From Mesorhizobium sp. (GTDB taxonomy: Bacteria > Pseudomonadota > Alphaproteobacteria > Rhizobiales > Rhizobiaceae), in assembly GCA_004020545.1 (NCBI GenBank), contig SAQE01000008.1, positions 1-64,000 on the forward strand: a DNA stretch of 64,000 nt. The letters run 5' to 3'. The position numbers and the translations under genes were made by a program. The notes below the pieces were generated by a model. It was not told the origin of the DNA. It did no database searches and saw nothing but the letters and a program-made list of their open reading frames with translations. This document shows positions 11,792-21,454 of the stretch, in pieces. Numbering within the stretch: position 1 is the stretch's first letter; the number at the start of each line of letters is the position of its first letter.

Positions 11792-11924
11792 CGGGTGACC
11801 TCTAATTGGTCGAAGGCAGTTCGTCGAACGTCCATCCGGCTAATCAACATACGCTGTACTGCCTGCTCCAGACTTCAGCATGGACCCGACAGCGCGAGCC
11901 CGTCAATCCCGCTCATTACGGCAC

Positions 11925-11952
11925 TTGCGGCCTTGTTATGCAAGTGTATAAA
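11925..11952 (+). promoter_or_regulatory. Candidate sigma-70 promoter for the dimethylargininase-like gene
   Basis: TTGCGG at 11925-11930 and TATAAA at 11947-11952 are separated by 16 bases, in an AT-rich patch about 50 bases before the start codon at 12002. The divergent spacer probably also carries the promoter of the ABC operon and an operator for the BetI-like regulator, but I could not pick out a clear operator. Confidence 0.4.
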
Positions 11953-12001
11953 TAGCCTTTCATGAAATTTTCTCGGTTTTTTTCAGCATAAAAGGGCATC
12001 G

Positions 12002-12874
12002 ATGAGCGCTTTCGGATCACAGTCCATGGCGGCGCCGCTGCGGCGCGTGCTGATGCGGTCAGCGGCCAACGCCATGCGCGATGCCGACAGAGCTCAATGG
12101 CACTATGGCCCGGGGTTCAACCCGGCAAAAGCAGCCTCGCAGCACACGGCCCTTGCTGAACTGGTGGCGGCTTCAGGCGCCGAAATCGAATGGATCGAGG
12201 ACAGGGCCGACGGCCTTTCGGATTCGGTGTTCACGCACGACCCATCGCTGATGACCGACCGCGGCGCACTTATCCTGTCCATGGGCAAGCCATTGCGCGC
12301 CAGGGAGCCCTCGCTGCATGAGGAAACCTATAGAAGACTGGGCATTCCGATCCTCGGCCGCGTCGAGGCTCCCGGCCAGGTCGAAGGCGGCGATTGCGTA
12401 TGGGTGGATGCCCGCACGCTGGCGATCGGGCGCGGTGTCCGCTCCAACCAGGAAGGCATCCAGCAGGTTTCCAACCTGCTGACGCCGCTGGGCATCTCCG
12501 TCTACGGCTTTGATCTGCCGTTGTGGCAGGGCGAAGAGGCGTGCCTGCATCTGATGTCGGTGATCAGCCCGCTGGCCGACGACCTCGCACTGGTCTATTC
12601 ACCGCTTTTGCCGGCCCCGTTCTATCAGATGCTGAAGGCGGGGGGCATCCGGCTGGTCGAAGGCGACGCCGAGGAGTTCGCCGCTTCCAACGGCCTCAGC
12701 CTGAACGTGCTGCCGACCAGCCCGCTCAAGGTCATTGCCGTTGCAGGCTTTCCCAGGACCAAAGCCGCGATGGAAGCTGCCGGCTGCGCGGTTGAGATAT
12801 TCGAGGCGGATGCGCTCTGCATCGCCTGCGAAGGCGGGCCGACATGCCTGACGCGGCCGATCCTGCGCCAATGA
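12002..12874 (+). CDS. Dimethylargininase / arginine deiminase-like amidinohydrolase
   Basis: The 290-residue protein belongs to the amidinotransferase/DDAH superfamily, whose members attack guanidino carbons with a cysteine. Visible motifs are VFTHDPSLM near the start of the fold, PGQVEGGDCVWV (guanidine-binding EGGD), RSNQEGIQ, the catalytic histidine region CLHLMSVISPL and the C-terminal nucleophile loop CEGGPTCLTRPI. GG-x-TCL is closer to dimethylarginine dimethylaminohydrolase than to arginine deiminase, which usually has GG-x-x-CM. The likely reaction is methylarginine or arginine to citrulline plus an amine. It heads a translationally coupled operon with a regulator and a TPP enzyme. 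Confidence 0.8.
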   Translation: MSAFGSQSMAAPLRRVLMRSAANAMRDADRAQWHYGPGFNPAKAASQHTALAELVAASGAEIEWIEDRADGLSDSVFTHDPSLMTDRGALILSMGKPLRAREPSLHEETYRRLGIPILGRVEAPGQVEGGDCVWVDARTLAIGRGVRSNQEGIQQVSNLLTPLGISVYGFDLPLWQGEEACLHLMSVISPLADDLALVYSPLLPAPFYQMLKAGGIRLVEGDAEEFAASNGLSLNVLPTSPLKVIAVAGFPRTKAAMEAAGCAVEIFEADALCIACEGGPTCLTRPILRQ

Positions 12875-13512
12875 ATGCGCGCCGTAAGTTCCGTCGCGAG
12901 GGCGAGGAGCGGCGGCGGCAGGATCTGATCGAAGCGACTCTGGACAGCGTGGCCGAATATGGCTTGCAGGGCGCCACCTTACGCACCATCGCATTGCGTG
13001 CCGGCGTCACCGCTGGGCTGATCCGGCACTATTTTCCCGGCAAGGAGGAATTGCTGCAGGAGGCCTATACGGCGCTGGTCGGTCGCATGACCGAGCAGGC
13101 GAAAGCAGCATTGGTCATGGAAGATGCCTCGCCGCGCCAACGCCTTGCGGCTTTCGTCACCGCCAACCTCAACGCGCCTATCATCGACGCGCGGGTGTTT
13201 TCGCTCTGGGCAACCTTCATCGGCCGGGCAGGTTCGGATCCGACGCTCGCCCGTGCCCACCGCGAAGGCTACCTTGGCTTTCGCAACGAGGTCGAAGCGG
13301 TTGTGGCCGAAGTGCTCGCCGCCGAACAGCGCAAGCCGGACGCAAATGAGCTGCGCCACCACGCCATCGCGATCAATGCAATCATCGACGGGCTCTGGAT
13401 CGAAGGCTGCCTGGCCGGCGAGATGTTCTCGCCCGGTGAATTGGCGGCGATCGGCATCAAGGCTGTCGAGGCCGAACTCGGCCTCGTGCCGGAAAGGGAA
13501 GAAGACCAATGA
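12871..13512 (+). CDS. TetR/AcrR family regulator, BetI-like
   Basis: The protein has a TetR-type N-terminal helix-turn-helix (GLQGATLRTIALRAGVTAGLIRHYFPGKEELL) and a BetI-like C-terminal ligand domain (VRFSLWATFIGRA-like segment, ARVFSLWATFIGRAG). I chose the ATG at 12871, which gives an ATGA overlap with the preceding stop; an in-frame ATG at 12844 would add nine residues and cannot be excluded. It is coupled in turn to the downstream decarboxylase by an ATGA overlap. It likely represses this operon and perhaps the divergent transporter. Confidence 0.87.
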   Translation: MNARRKFRREGEERRRQDLIEATLDSVAEYGLQGATLRTIALRAGVTAGLIRHYFPGKEELLQEAYTALVGRMTEQAKAALVMEDASPRQRLAAFVTANLNAPIIDARVFSLWATFIGRAGSDPTLARAHREGYLGFRNEVEAVVAEVLAAEQRKPDANELRHHAIAINAIIDGLWIEGCLAGEMFSPGELAAIGIKAVEAELGLVPEREEDQ

Positions 13513-15089
13513 CAACTGTCGGCGAAGCGCTCATCACCTTGCTCGAGGCGCATGGCGTCGACACCGTCTTCGGCATTCCGGGCGTGCACACCGTCGAGCT
13601 CTATCGCGGCCTGGCGCGCTCGAAGATCCGCCACATCACGCCGCGCCACGAGCAGGGCGCCGGCTTCATGGCCGACGGCTATGCGCGCGCCAGCGGCCGG
13701 CCGGGCGTCGCCTTCGTCATCACCGGGCCGGGGCTGACCAACACCATCACCGCCATGGGCCAGGCGCGCGCCGATTCGGTGCCGATGCTGGTGATCTCCG
13801 GCGTCAACGCCACCGATACGCTCGGCAAAGGCCTGGGCTTCCTGCACGAACTGCCCGACCAGCGCGGCATGATGGAGAAGGTAGCGCTGTTTTCTGAGCG
13901 CGTCACCGAGGCCAGGGAACTGCCCGGCGCGCTCGCCCGCGCCTTCGCCCTCTTCTCCTCGTCGCGCCCGGGTCCGGTCCATATCGAGATCCCGACCGAT
14001 GTCATGGTCAAGCCCGCCGGGGGGCTCGCGCCGGTGCTGGCCAACACCGCGCCGCCCGCCCCGGACGTGGCGGCGGTTGCCGAGGCAGCGAAATTGATCA
14101 GGGCGGCTCGCCTGCCGCTGATCCTCGCCGGTGGTGGCGCCAAGCAGGCCGATTCTGCGCTGACGCGCTTCGCCGAAGCGCTGGGCGCGCCGGTCGTCGA
14201 GACGGCCAATGCGCGCGGCCTGCTGCATCGCCATCCGCTCTGCGTGCCGGCAAGCCCGAGCCTGAAGGCGGTGCGCTCGCTGATGGCGGACGCCGACCTG
14301 GTGATCGCCGCCGGCACCGAATTCGGCCCGACCGACTATGACGGCTATGGCGACGGCGGCTTCGTGCTGCCGCCGAACCTCATCCGCATCGACATCGGCG
14401 CCGACCAGCTTGCCCGCCGCCCGGTCACCGTCGCGATCCGGGCCGATTGCGCCGAAGCGCTCGATGCGCTGCTGGCTGAGCTGGGCCCGGCCCATGTCGC
14501 CGCGAAAGACGGCGCGGCCCGCGCGGCCACGGCGAGAGAGGCAGCGCTGGCCGAGCTGAGGTCTGAATATGTGGCGCAGATGCGCGCCGTGGAGGTGATC
14601 CGCGACGCGCTGCCCGGCTCGATCATCGTCGGCGACTCGACCCAGCCGATCTATGCCGCCAACCTCTATTACGACCACGACCGTCCGGCTGGCTGGTTCA
14701 ATGCGGCGACGGGCTTCGGCGCGCTGGGCTACGGCCCGCCGGCGGCGATCGGCGCCGCCCTTGCCGTGCCTGAGGCGCCCGTCGTTTGCCTGACCGGCGA
14801 CGGCGGCTTCCAGTTCACCTTGCCCGAGCTGGGCGCGGCGCTCGACGCCGGGGCGGCCGTGATCTTCGTCGTCTGGAACAATCGCGGCTATCGCGAGATC
14901 GAGACCTCTATGCTCGATGTCGGCGTCGAGCCGGTCGGCGTGTCGCCGGCACCGCCGGATTTCTGCAAGCTCGCCGAAGCCTATGGCATGGAGGCCGAGC
15001 GGCTGACCAGGGTCGGCGGCCTCGCCGAGGCGCTGAAGCGCGCACGCGCGGCAGGCAAGCCGCGCCTTGTCGAAATCACGATCGATTGA
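13509..15089 (+). CDS. Thiamine diphosphate enzyme, 5-guanidino-2-oxopentanoate decarboxylase-like
   Basis: The 526-residue protein has the three-domain fold of acetolactate synthase-type TPP enzymes. The catalytic Glu48 is in PRHEQGAGFMADGYAR, the central domain begins near residue 185, and the TPP/Mg motif runs from G430-D431-G432 to N457-N458 (GDGGFQ...NNRGYREI). Non-acetolactate-synthase members of this size include AruI, which decarboxylates 2-ketoarginine to 4-guanidinobutanal. Location beside a guanidino hydrolase and a basic amino acid importer favours that role over acetolactate synthesis, and there is no small regulatory subunit gene nearby. No arginine:pyruvate transaminase gene (aruH) is seen in the window. 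Confidence 0.8.
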   Translation: MTTVGEALITLLEAHGVDTVFGIPGVHTVELYRGLARSKIRHITPRHEQGAGFMADGYARASGRPGVAFVITGPGLTNTITAMGQARADSVPMLVISGVNATDTLGKGLGFLHELPDQRGMMEKVALFSERVTEARELPGALARAFALFSSSRPGPVHIEIPTDVMVKPAGGLAPVLANTAPPAPDVAAVAEAAKLIRAARLPLILAGGGAKQADSALTRFAEALGAPVVETANARGLLHRHPLCVPASPSLKAVRSLMADADLVIAAGTEFGPTDYDGYGDGGFVLPPNLIRIDIGADQLARRPVTVAIRADCAEALDALLAELGPAHVAAKDGAARAATAREAALAELRSEYVAQMRAVEVIRDALPGSIIVGDSTQPIYAANLYYDHDRPAGWFNAATGFGALGYGPPAAIGAALAVPEAPVVCLTGDGGFQFTLPELGAALDAGAAVIFVVWNNRGYREIETSMLDVGVEPVGVSPAPPDFCKLAEAYGMEAERLTRVGGLAEALKRARAAGKPRLVEITID

Positions 15090-15271
15090 AAGCCTTGGCG
15101 CTTGCGCGTGAAGGCTTTGGCGTCTGCGGACATTTGCCGGCCGCGGTGGCCTGACGCATGCAAAGAAGGGACGCAGCCATGTCGATATTTCAATTGAGTG
15201 ACAGCGCGAAAGGCGCAACGTTCGATGCTGGGGCGGCATAACCATAAGAATACGACAGGAGCAGTCGAAAT

Positions 15272-15979
15272 ATGACGGAAACGCTTAACGGCAGGCATGT
15301 CGTGGTGACGGGCGGCACTGGGGCGCTCGGCGGCGCGGTTGTCGGCAGATTGCTGGAGCAGGGTGCGATCTGCCATGTGCCCAATGCCCATGCCGCGGCT
15401 CCGCCGCACTTTCCTTACGCGGCCCACGCCAGCGTCCACCTGGCGCACAATGTCGACCTCTCGGATTCCGCCAAGGTCGAGGCTTTCTACCATCAGGTTC
15501 CGGAGCTTTGGGCTTCGATCCACCTCGCCGGCGGTTTCACCATGGCGCCAGTTGAAAAGATCGAGTCGGCTTCCTTTGCCGAGATGATGGACACCAACGC
15601 CCGCACCGCCTTCCTGTGCGGGCGCGCCGCAGTGCGCTCGATGCTGACGTCGGGCACTGCGGGCCGCATCGTCAACGTCACCGCGCGCGCCGGGATCGAT
15701 CCCAGGCGCGGAGCAGGCATGGTCGCCTATGCCGCCAGCAAGGCGGCGGTCGCCGCGATGACGCAGGCGATGGCCGAGGAGTTGAAGCACAAGGGCATCC
15801 TGGTCAACGCCGTGGCGCCCTCGACGCTCGACACGCCCGCCAACCGCGCCGACATGCCCGACGCCGATTTCAGCAAATGGGTCAGTCTCGAAGCTGCCGC
15901 CGAGGCGATCGCCTATCTTGCCTCGCCGGCCAACCAAGCGATGAATGGCACGCTGGTGCCGCTCTACGGCAGGGCCTGA
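15272..15979 (+). CDS. Short-chain dehydrogenase/reductase
   Basis: The 235-residue SDR has the cofactor motif VTGGTGALGGAV near the N-terminus, an NVTARAG segment in place of the usual NxSS, and the catalytic YAASK at about residue 153. The IHLAGGF stretch replaces the more usual NNAG. It may be a member of a divergent SDR group. It follows the TPP enzyme by about 180 bases and is ended by a strong terminator. The substrate is unknown. Confidence 0.85.
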   Translation: MTETLNGRHVVVTGGTGALGGAVVGRLLEQGAICHVPNAHAAAPPHFPYAAHASVHLAHNVDLSDSAKVEAFYHQVPELWASIHLAGGFTMAPVEKIESASFAEMMDTNARTAFLCGRAAVRSMLTSGTAGRIVNVTARAGIDPRRGAGMVAYAASKAAVAAMTQAMAEELKHKGILVNAVAPSTLDTPANRADMPDADFSKWVSLEAAAEAIAYLASPANQAMNGTLVPLYGRA

Positions 15980-16002
15980 CACCAGGATCATCGGACAACG
16001 AA

Positions 16003-16034
16003 AAAACCCCGCCGGAGCGATCCGGCGGGGTTTT
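16003..16034. terminator. Intrinsic terminator after SDR gene
   Basis: AAAACCCCGCCGGA pairs perfectly with TCCGGCGGGGTTTT around a GCGA loop. It is flanked by A and T tracts on both sides, so it can stop the plus-strand SDR operon and also minus-strand transcription leaving rpsA. Confidence 0.9.
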
Positions 16035-16057
16035 GCATTTCCGTAAGGCGAAGGGGC

Positions 16058-16108
16058 TTGCGCAATTCCGGACGGAAAACCGCTACGCAGTTTTCCCGGA
16101 ATGCTCTA
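16058..16108. repeat. Dispersed palindromic repeat, copy B (overlaps rpsA stop)
   Basis: This is a short copy of the element at 9974-10079, from CGCAATTCCGGACGG to GGAATGCTCTAG. Its terminal CTCTAG contains the rpsA stop codon (TAG read on the minus strand, 16106-16108), so the repeat abuts the end of the coding region directly. Confidence 0.7.
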
Positions 16109-17803
16109 GTTGCCCTGCTTCTTCAGCGCTGCGCCCAGGATGTCGCCGAGCGAGGCGCCGGAGTCGGTCGAGCCGTACTGGGCAACCGCTTCCTTCTCCT
16201 CGGCGATTTCCAGCGCCTTGATCGAGACCTGCAGCTTGCGGGTCTTCTTGTCGAAGGCGATGACGCGGGCGTCGACCTTCTGGCCGACGGTGAAGCGCTC
16301 GGGGCGCTGCTCGTCGCGGTCGCGCGAAAGGTCCGAACGCTTGATGAAGGTCTCGAGGCCGCTGTCGACCAGCCGCACTTCCAGACCGCCATCCTTCACC
16401 GCGATGACCTCGCAGGTGACGACGGCGTTCTTGCGCAGCTCGCCGCTGCTGGCAGCCTCGCCGACCGTGTCGCGGGCGAGCTGCTTGATGCCGAGCGAGA
16501 TGCGCTCCTTCTCGATGTCGACGTCGAGCACCTGCGCCTTGACCATGTCGCCGCGATTGTACTCTTCGATGACCTGCTCGCCCGGACGGGTCCAGTCGAG
16601 GTCGGAGAGGTGGACCATGCCGTCCACGTCGCCTTCCAGGCCGATGAACAGGCCGAACTCGGTCTTGTTCTTGACCTCGCCCTCGACCTGGCTGCCGGCC
16701 GGATGGCTGCGCGCGAAGGCTTCCCACGGGTTCTCAAGCGTCTGCTTGAGGCCGAGCGAGATGCGGCGCTTGGCCGGATCGACCTCGAGCACCACCACGT
16801 CGACTTCCTGCGTCGTCGACAGGATCTTGCCGGGGTGCACGTTCTTCTTCGTCCACGACATTTCCGAAACGTGGATGAGGCCCTCGATGCCCGGCTCCAG
16901 CTCGACGAACGCGCCGTAGTCGGTGATGTTGGTGACGGTGCCCTTGATCTTCTTGCCGATCGGGAACTTGGTGCCGATATCCGACCACGGATCGCTCTCG
17001 AGCTGCTTCATGCCGAGCGAGATGCGGTGGGTTTCCTGGTTGATGCGGATGATCTGCACCTTGACCGTCTGGCCGATGTTGAGGATCTCGGTCGGATGGT
17101 TGACGCGGCGCCATGCCATGTCGGTGACATGCAGCAGGCCGTCGATGCCGCCGAGGTCGACGAACGCACCGTAGTCGGTGATGTTCTTGACCACGCCTTC
17201 GACCACCTGGCCTTCCTCGAGGTTCTGCACGATCTCCGAACGCTGTTCGGCGCGGCTCTCCTCGAGCACGGTGCGGCGCGACACCACGATGTTGCCGCGG
17301 CGCCGATCCATCTTGAGAATCTCGAAGGGCTGCGGGTTGTGCATCAGCGGCGAGACGTCGCGGATCGGACGGATGTCGACCTGGCTGCGCGGCAGGAACG
17401 CCACGGCGCCGTCGAGGTCGACGGTGAAGCCGCCCTTGACCTGGTTGAAAATGACGCCTTCGACGCGCTCGCCCTTGCTGAACTTCTCTTCGAGGCGCAC
17501 CCAGCTCTCCTCGCGGCGAGCCTTCTCGCGCGACAGCATGGCCTCGCCAAGCGCGTTCTCGATGCGCTCGACATAGACCTCGACGGTGTCGCCGACCTTG
17601 AGGGAGGACTCCTTGCCCTTGGCGCCGAATTCCTTCAGCGGCACGCGGCCTTCGACCTTGAGGCCGACATCGATGATGGCCATGTCCTTCTCGATCGCGG
17701 TGATCGTGCCCCGGACAACTTGGCCCTCGCCGGAATGGCCGGCGGTGAATGATTCTTCGAGCATGCTCGCGAAATCATCGCGAGTGGGATTTGCAGCTGA
17801 CAT
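16106..17803 (-). CDS. rpsA: 30S ribosomal protein S1
   Basis: The 565-residue protein is the mRNA-binding ribosomal protein S1. It carries six S1 (OB-fold) domains, visible as repeated motifs such as [20 protein letters not shown] and [21 protein letters not shown], each followed by GL-x-H-x-S/T-D/E-M. It begins [19 protein letters not shown], a common alphaproteobacterial form. The ATG at 17803 has AGGAG 7 bases upstream. It follows cmk on the same strand, the usual bacterial arrangement. The stop codon lies inside a dispersed repeat. Confidence 0.97.
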   Translation of the reverse strand: MSAANPTRDDFASMLEESFTAGHSGEGQVVRGTITAIEKDMAIIDVGLKVEGRVPLKEFGAKGKESSLKVGDTVEVYVERIENALGEAMLSREKARREESWVRLEEKFSKGERVEGVIFNQVKGGFTVDLDGAVAFLPRSQVDIRPIRDVSPLMHNPQPFEILKMDRRRGNIVVSRRTVLEESRAEQRSEIVQNLEEGQVVEGVVKNITDYGAFVDLGGIDGLLHVTDMAWRRVNHPTEILNIGQTVKVQIIRINQETHRISLGMKQLESDPWSDIGTKFPIGKKIKGTVTNITDYGAFVELEPGIEGLIHVSEMSWTKKNVHPGKILSTTQEVDVVVLEVDPAKRRISLGLKQTLENPWEAFARSHPAGSQVEGEVKNKTEFGLFIGLEGDVDGMVHLSDLDWTRPGEQVIEEYNRGDMVKAQVLDVDIEKERISLGIKQLARDTVGEAASSGELRKNAVVTCEVIAVKDGGLEVRLVDSGLETFIKRSDLSRDRDEQRPERFTVGQKVDARVIAFDKKTRKLQVSIKALEIAEEKEAVAQYGSTDSGASLGDILGAALKKQGN

Positions 17804-18008
17804 TGTTTCTCCTGGAATGCTCCGCAATCATAGCGGAGCGGGCGCCGTGGGTTAGCGTTGCGTGAGCCTGCCGGCGTTCCGGGCTGAAGAGCCCTGGGCC
17901 GCTTGAAGCGGCAAAGTCCGGCGCATAAAGAATGCTGGCAGGCTGGTTCGTGCCCGATATGGGTACTTTCTTCGCCTCCGGCAACGGAGGCCCAAGGAAA
18001 AACCCGGC

Positions 18009-18659
18009 TCAGACCTTGTTCCTCTTGGCCAGGTCCTCGTCAACGATCGCCATGGCCGCAAGAAACGCGGCCTCTATAGCCATTTCGCTGGTATCAAGCA
18101 AGTGCGCGTCGGCGGCGGGCTTGAGCGGCGAGTCGGCGCGGCCCATGTCGCGCTCGTCGCGACGCTCGATGTCGGCGAGGATGGTGGCGAAATCGGCGCT
18201 GCCGCCCATGCTCTCGATCTCGGCCAGCCGGCGCTGCGCCCGCACCGCAGCGCTTGCCGTCACATAGAGCTTGATGTCGGCATCCGGGCACACGACAGTG
18301 CCGATGTCGCGCCCGTCGAGCACCGCACCCGGCGGCGCCTTGGCGAACTCGCGCTGCTTCTCGACCAGGATGCGCCGGACAGTTGGGATGACCGCGACCT
18401 TGGAAGCCGCTTCGCCCACCGCATGCGCCGAAAGCACTGTCCGGTCGAGTTTCGAGAGATCGACCTGCCGCGCCGCGGTTTCCGCCGCCGAGACATTGTC
18501 GAGCGGCAGGCCGAGTTCGAGCAGCTTATGCGCCACAGCGCGATAGGTGAGGCCGGTATCGAGCAGGTTCAGCCGGTAATGGTCAGCGAGCCGACGGGCC
18601 AGCGTGCCCTTGCCGGCGCCCGCGGGCCCGTCGATGGCGATGGTGAAGGTTGAACTCAT
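18009..18659 (-). CDS. cmk: Cytidylate kinase
   Basis: The 216-residue protein phosphorylates CMP and dCMP. It opens with [21 protein letters not shown], the P-loop typical of Cmk, followed by [11 protein letters not shown]. It has [31 protein letters not shown], the conserved substrate-binding and LID region. The ATG at 18659 overlaps the stop of the upstream small membrane protein by four bases (ATGA), which fits the product's conserved N-terminus; longer in-frame starts are unlikely. Confidence 0.96.
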   Translation of the reverse strand: MSSTFTIAIDGPAGAGKGTLARRLADHYRLNLLDTGLTYRAVAHKLLELGLPLDNVSAAETAARQVDLSKLDRTVLSAHAVGEAASKVAVIPTVRRILVEKQREFAKAPPGAVLDGRDIGTVVCPDADIKLYVTASAAVRAQRRLAEIESMGGSADFATILADIERRDERDMGRADSPLKPAADAHLLDTSEMAIEAAFLAAMAIVDEDLAKRNKV

Positions 18660-18981
18660 CTGACTTGCCTGAACAGGCGGAACGCCAGCACCACTAAGGC
18701 GGACATGGTCGATAGTGGCAATGCGATGAAAGGTATGACGCCGATTGTCATAAAGGCCATGGCCGCAACCCCTTTGAAAAGCCCCCCAAGGAGACCCCAG
18801 CCGTTGTTTTCCAGGAACTCGCCAGCAGAGACGAACGTGTAGATGGTCAGGAACTGCAGGGCAAAAAGCCAGAAGAGGATAGCAAAGATACCGAAGCGCT
18901 TTTTGAAAGCGAGGCATTCAATCAAATACGGGACCAGCGCAGTTCCCAAGTAAACCGCAACAGCTGGCCAGTCCCGCAGCA

Positions 18982-18982
<1 letters not shown>
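18656..18982 (-). CDS. Small membrane protein between aroA and cmk
   Basis: The 108-residue protein is almost entirely hydrophobic, with about three to four predicted membrane segments ([41 protein letters not shown], a Gly/Ala/Met-rich segment and [17 protein letters not shown]). I do not recognise a family. The ATG at 18982 shares a base with the aroA stop (TGATG), and its own stop overlaps the cmk start, so it is translationally embedded between two core genes. That argues that it is a real gene. Confidence 0.7.
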
Positions 18983-20343
<1,361 letters not shown>

Positions 20344-20532
20344 CTATTCCAAATGAATGCCGGCTGGCCGGCTCAATTCGTCATGGTGCGGCGGTCTCGT
20401 ATCACGGCGCGCGGTAATGGTCATCCCCTTGCGGACGCCTTCGAATGCAAGGTTTTGCCGTGCCGGCTTTTGGCTTTGACAGCGCTGAAAACTGCGGTTA
20501 TGGGGACCCTTCTTTTTTTGACGAGGCTTGCC

Positions 20533-20931
20533 GTGGCAAAACCTGAACTTGGCACAAAGCGTGTCGACCCGGAAACGGGCCGGAAATTCTACGACCTGAA
20601 CAAGGATCCGATCGTCTCGCCCTATACGGGCAAGAGCTATCCGCGTTCGTATTTCGAGGAAGGCAAGATTTCCGCCATCGAGGAGGACGAGGACGTCGCC
20701 GACAAGGAAATTGACGCCGACGAGGAAGAAGGCGCCGAAGTCGTCTCGCTCGAGGATGCGGACGAAGAGGCCAAGGGTGGCGGCGACGATCTGCCCGATC
20801 TCGGCGACGACGAGGATGATGATGTCGATCTCGGCGACGATGACGACGACACCTTCCTCGCCGACGAGGAGGAAGAGGACGACGACGTCTCCGATATGAT
20901 CGGCGTCGGCGACGACGAGGACGAGGTCTGA
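20533..20931 (+). CDS. TIGR02300 family acidic protein
   Basis: The 132-residue protein begins (GTG)AKPELGTKRVDPETGRKFYD and has SPYTGKSYPRSYFE; this is the conserved N-terminal block of the alphaproteobacterial TIGR02300 family. The block of about 45 residues is followed by a long, highly acidic tail rich in Asp and Glu. The function is unknown. I chose the GTG at 20533 because GAGG lies 7-10 bases upstream and homology starts there; upstream in-frame sequence has no conservation. It is divergent from aroA and lies upstream of tRNA-Ala. Confidence 0.88.
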   Translation: MAKPELGTKRVDPETGRKFYDLNKDPIVSPYTGKSYPRSYFEEGKISAIEEDEDVADKEIDADEEEGAEVVSLEDADEEAKGGGDDLPDLGDDEDDDVDLGDDDDDTFLADEEEEDDDVSDMIGVGDDEDEV

Positions 20932-20985
20932 TTTGATCGTTTGCCGGCCATTTTGGCCTGTGACGAAAAAGCGGCTTTTCAAGGC

Positions 20986-21014
20986 TTGATCTTGACCGAA
21001 GGCGGCGCTAGAAG
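20986..21014 (+). promoter_or_regulatory. Candidate promoter of tRNA-Ala
   Basis: TTGATC at 20986-20991 and TAGAAG at 21009-21014 are separated by 17 bases and lie about 80 bases before the tRNA 5' end. This is a plausible sigma-70 promoter with a leader, but it is called only from the hexamers. Confidence 0.35.
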
Positions 21015-21094
21015 CCGCCAGCACTAAACGACGGCGCGGTTCCCAGCCGCGCCGGATCTCTTCGCCGGAAACGGCGCCGGCTGACTGCCGGAGT

Positions 21095-21170
<76 letters not shown>

Positions 21171-21255
21171 AACAGTCTTTCTAACAGAGCACGAAAATAG
21201 TTGCGCCCTTTCCAAGGTTTAGCTGCGCGTTCCGCAACGCCTGGACGAGAGACTT

Positions 21256-21295
21256 AAAGCGCGTCGCCTGAATCTGTTTCGTCGCGACGCGCTTT
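21256..21295. terminator. Hairpin downstream of tRNA-Ala, within a repeat remnant
   Basis: AAAGCGCGTCGC (21256-21267) pairs perfectly with GCGACGCGCTTT (21284-21295) and is followed by a short T run, so it can end tRNA-Ala transcription. The left arm with flanking GACTTAAAGCGCGTCGCCTGAAT also matches the right end of the dispersed repeat at 24462-24540, so it is probably a truncated copy of that element. Confidence 0.6.
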
Positions 21296-21454
21296 TAGTG
21301 CCGCCGAGTGCTCGGCATTTTTCCCTGACAGGTCGAAGGTCGCGCGTCGAAGCTAGTCTCACATGAAGTTTCTTCAAGTGTAAGGTGAAAAGCTCCGGCT
21401 TGACGCCTCCTGAGACTCGATGCGATATCCCATTGAAGCTCCGGGGGGACTTAC

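Noticed and set aside
13269-15245. 658-codon open frame antisense to the TPP enzyme
   Set aside because: The sense strand carries all TPP-enzyme motifs; the antisense product has none.
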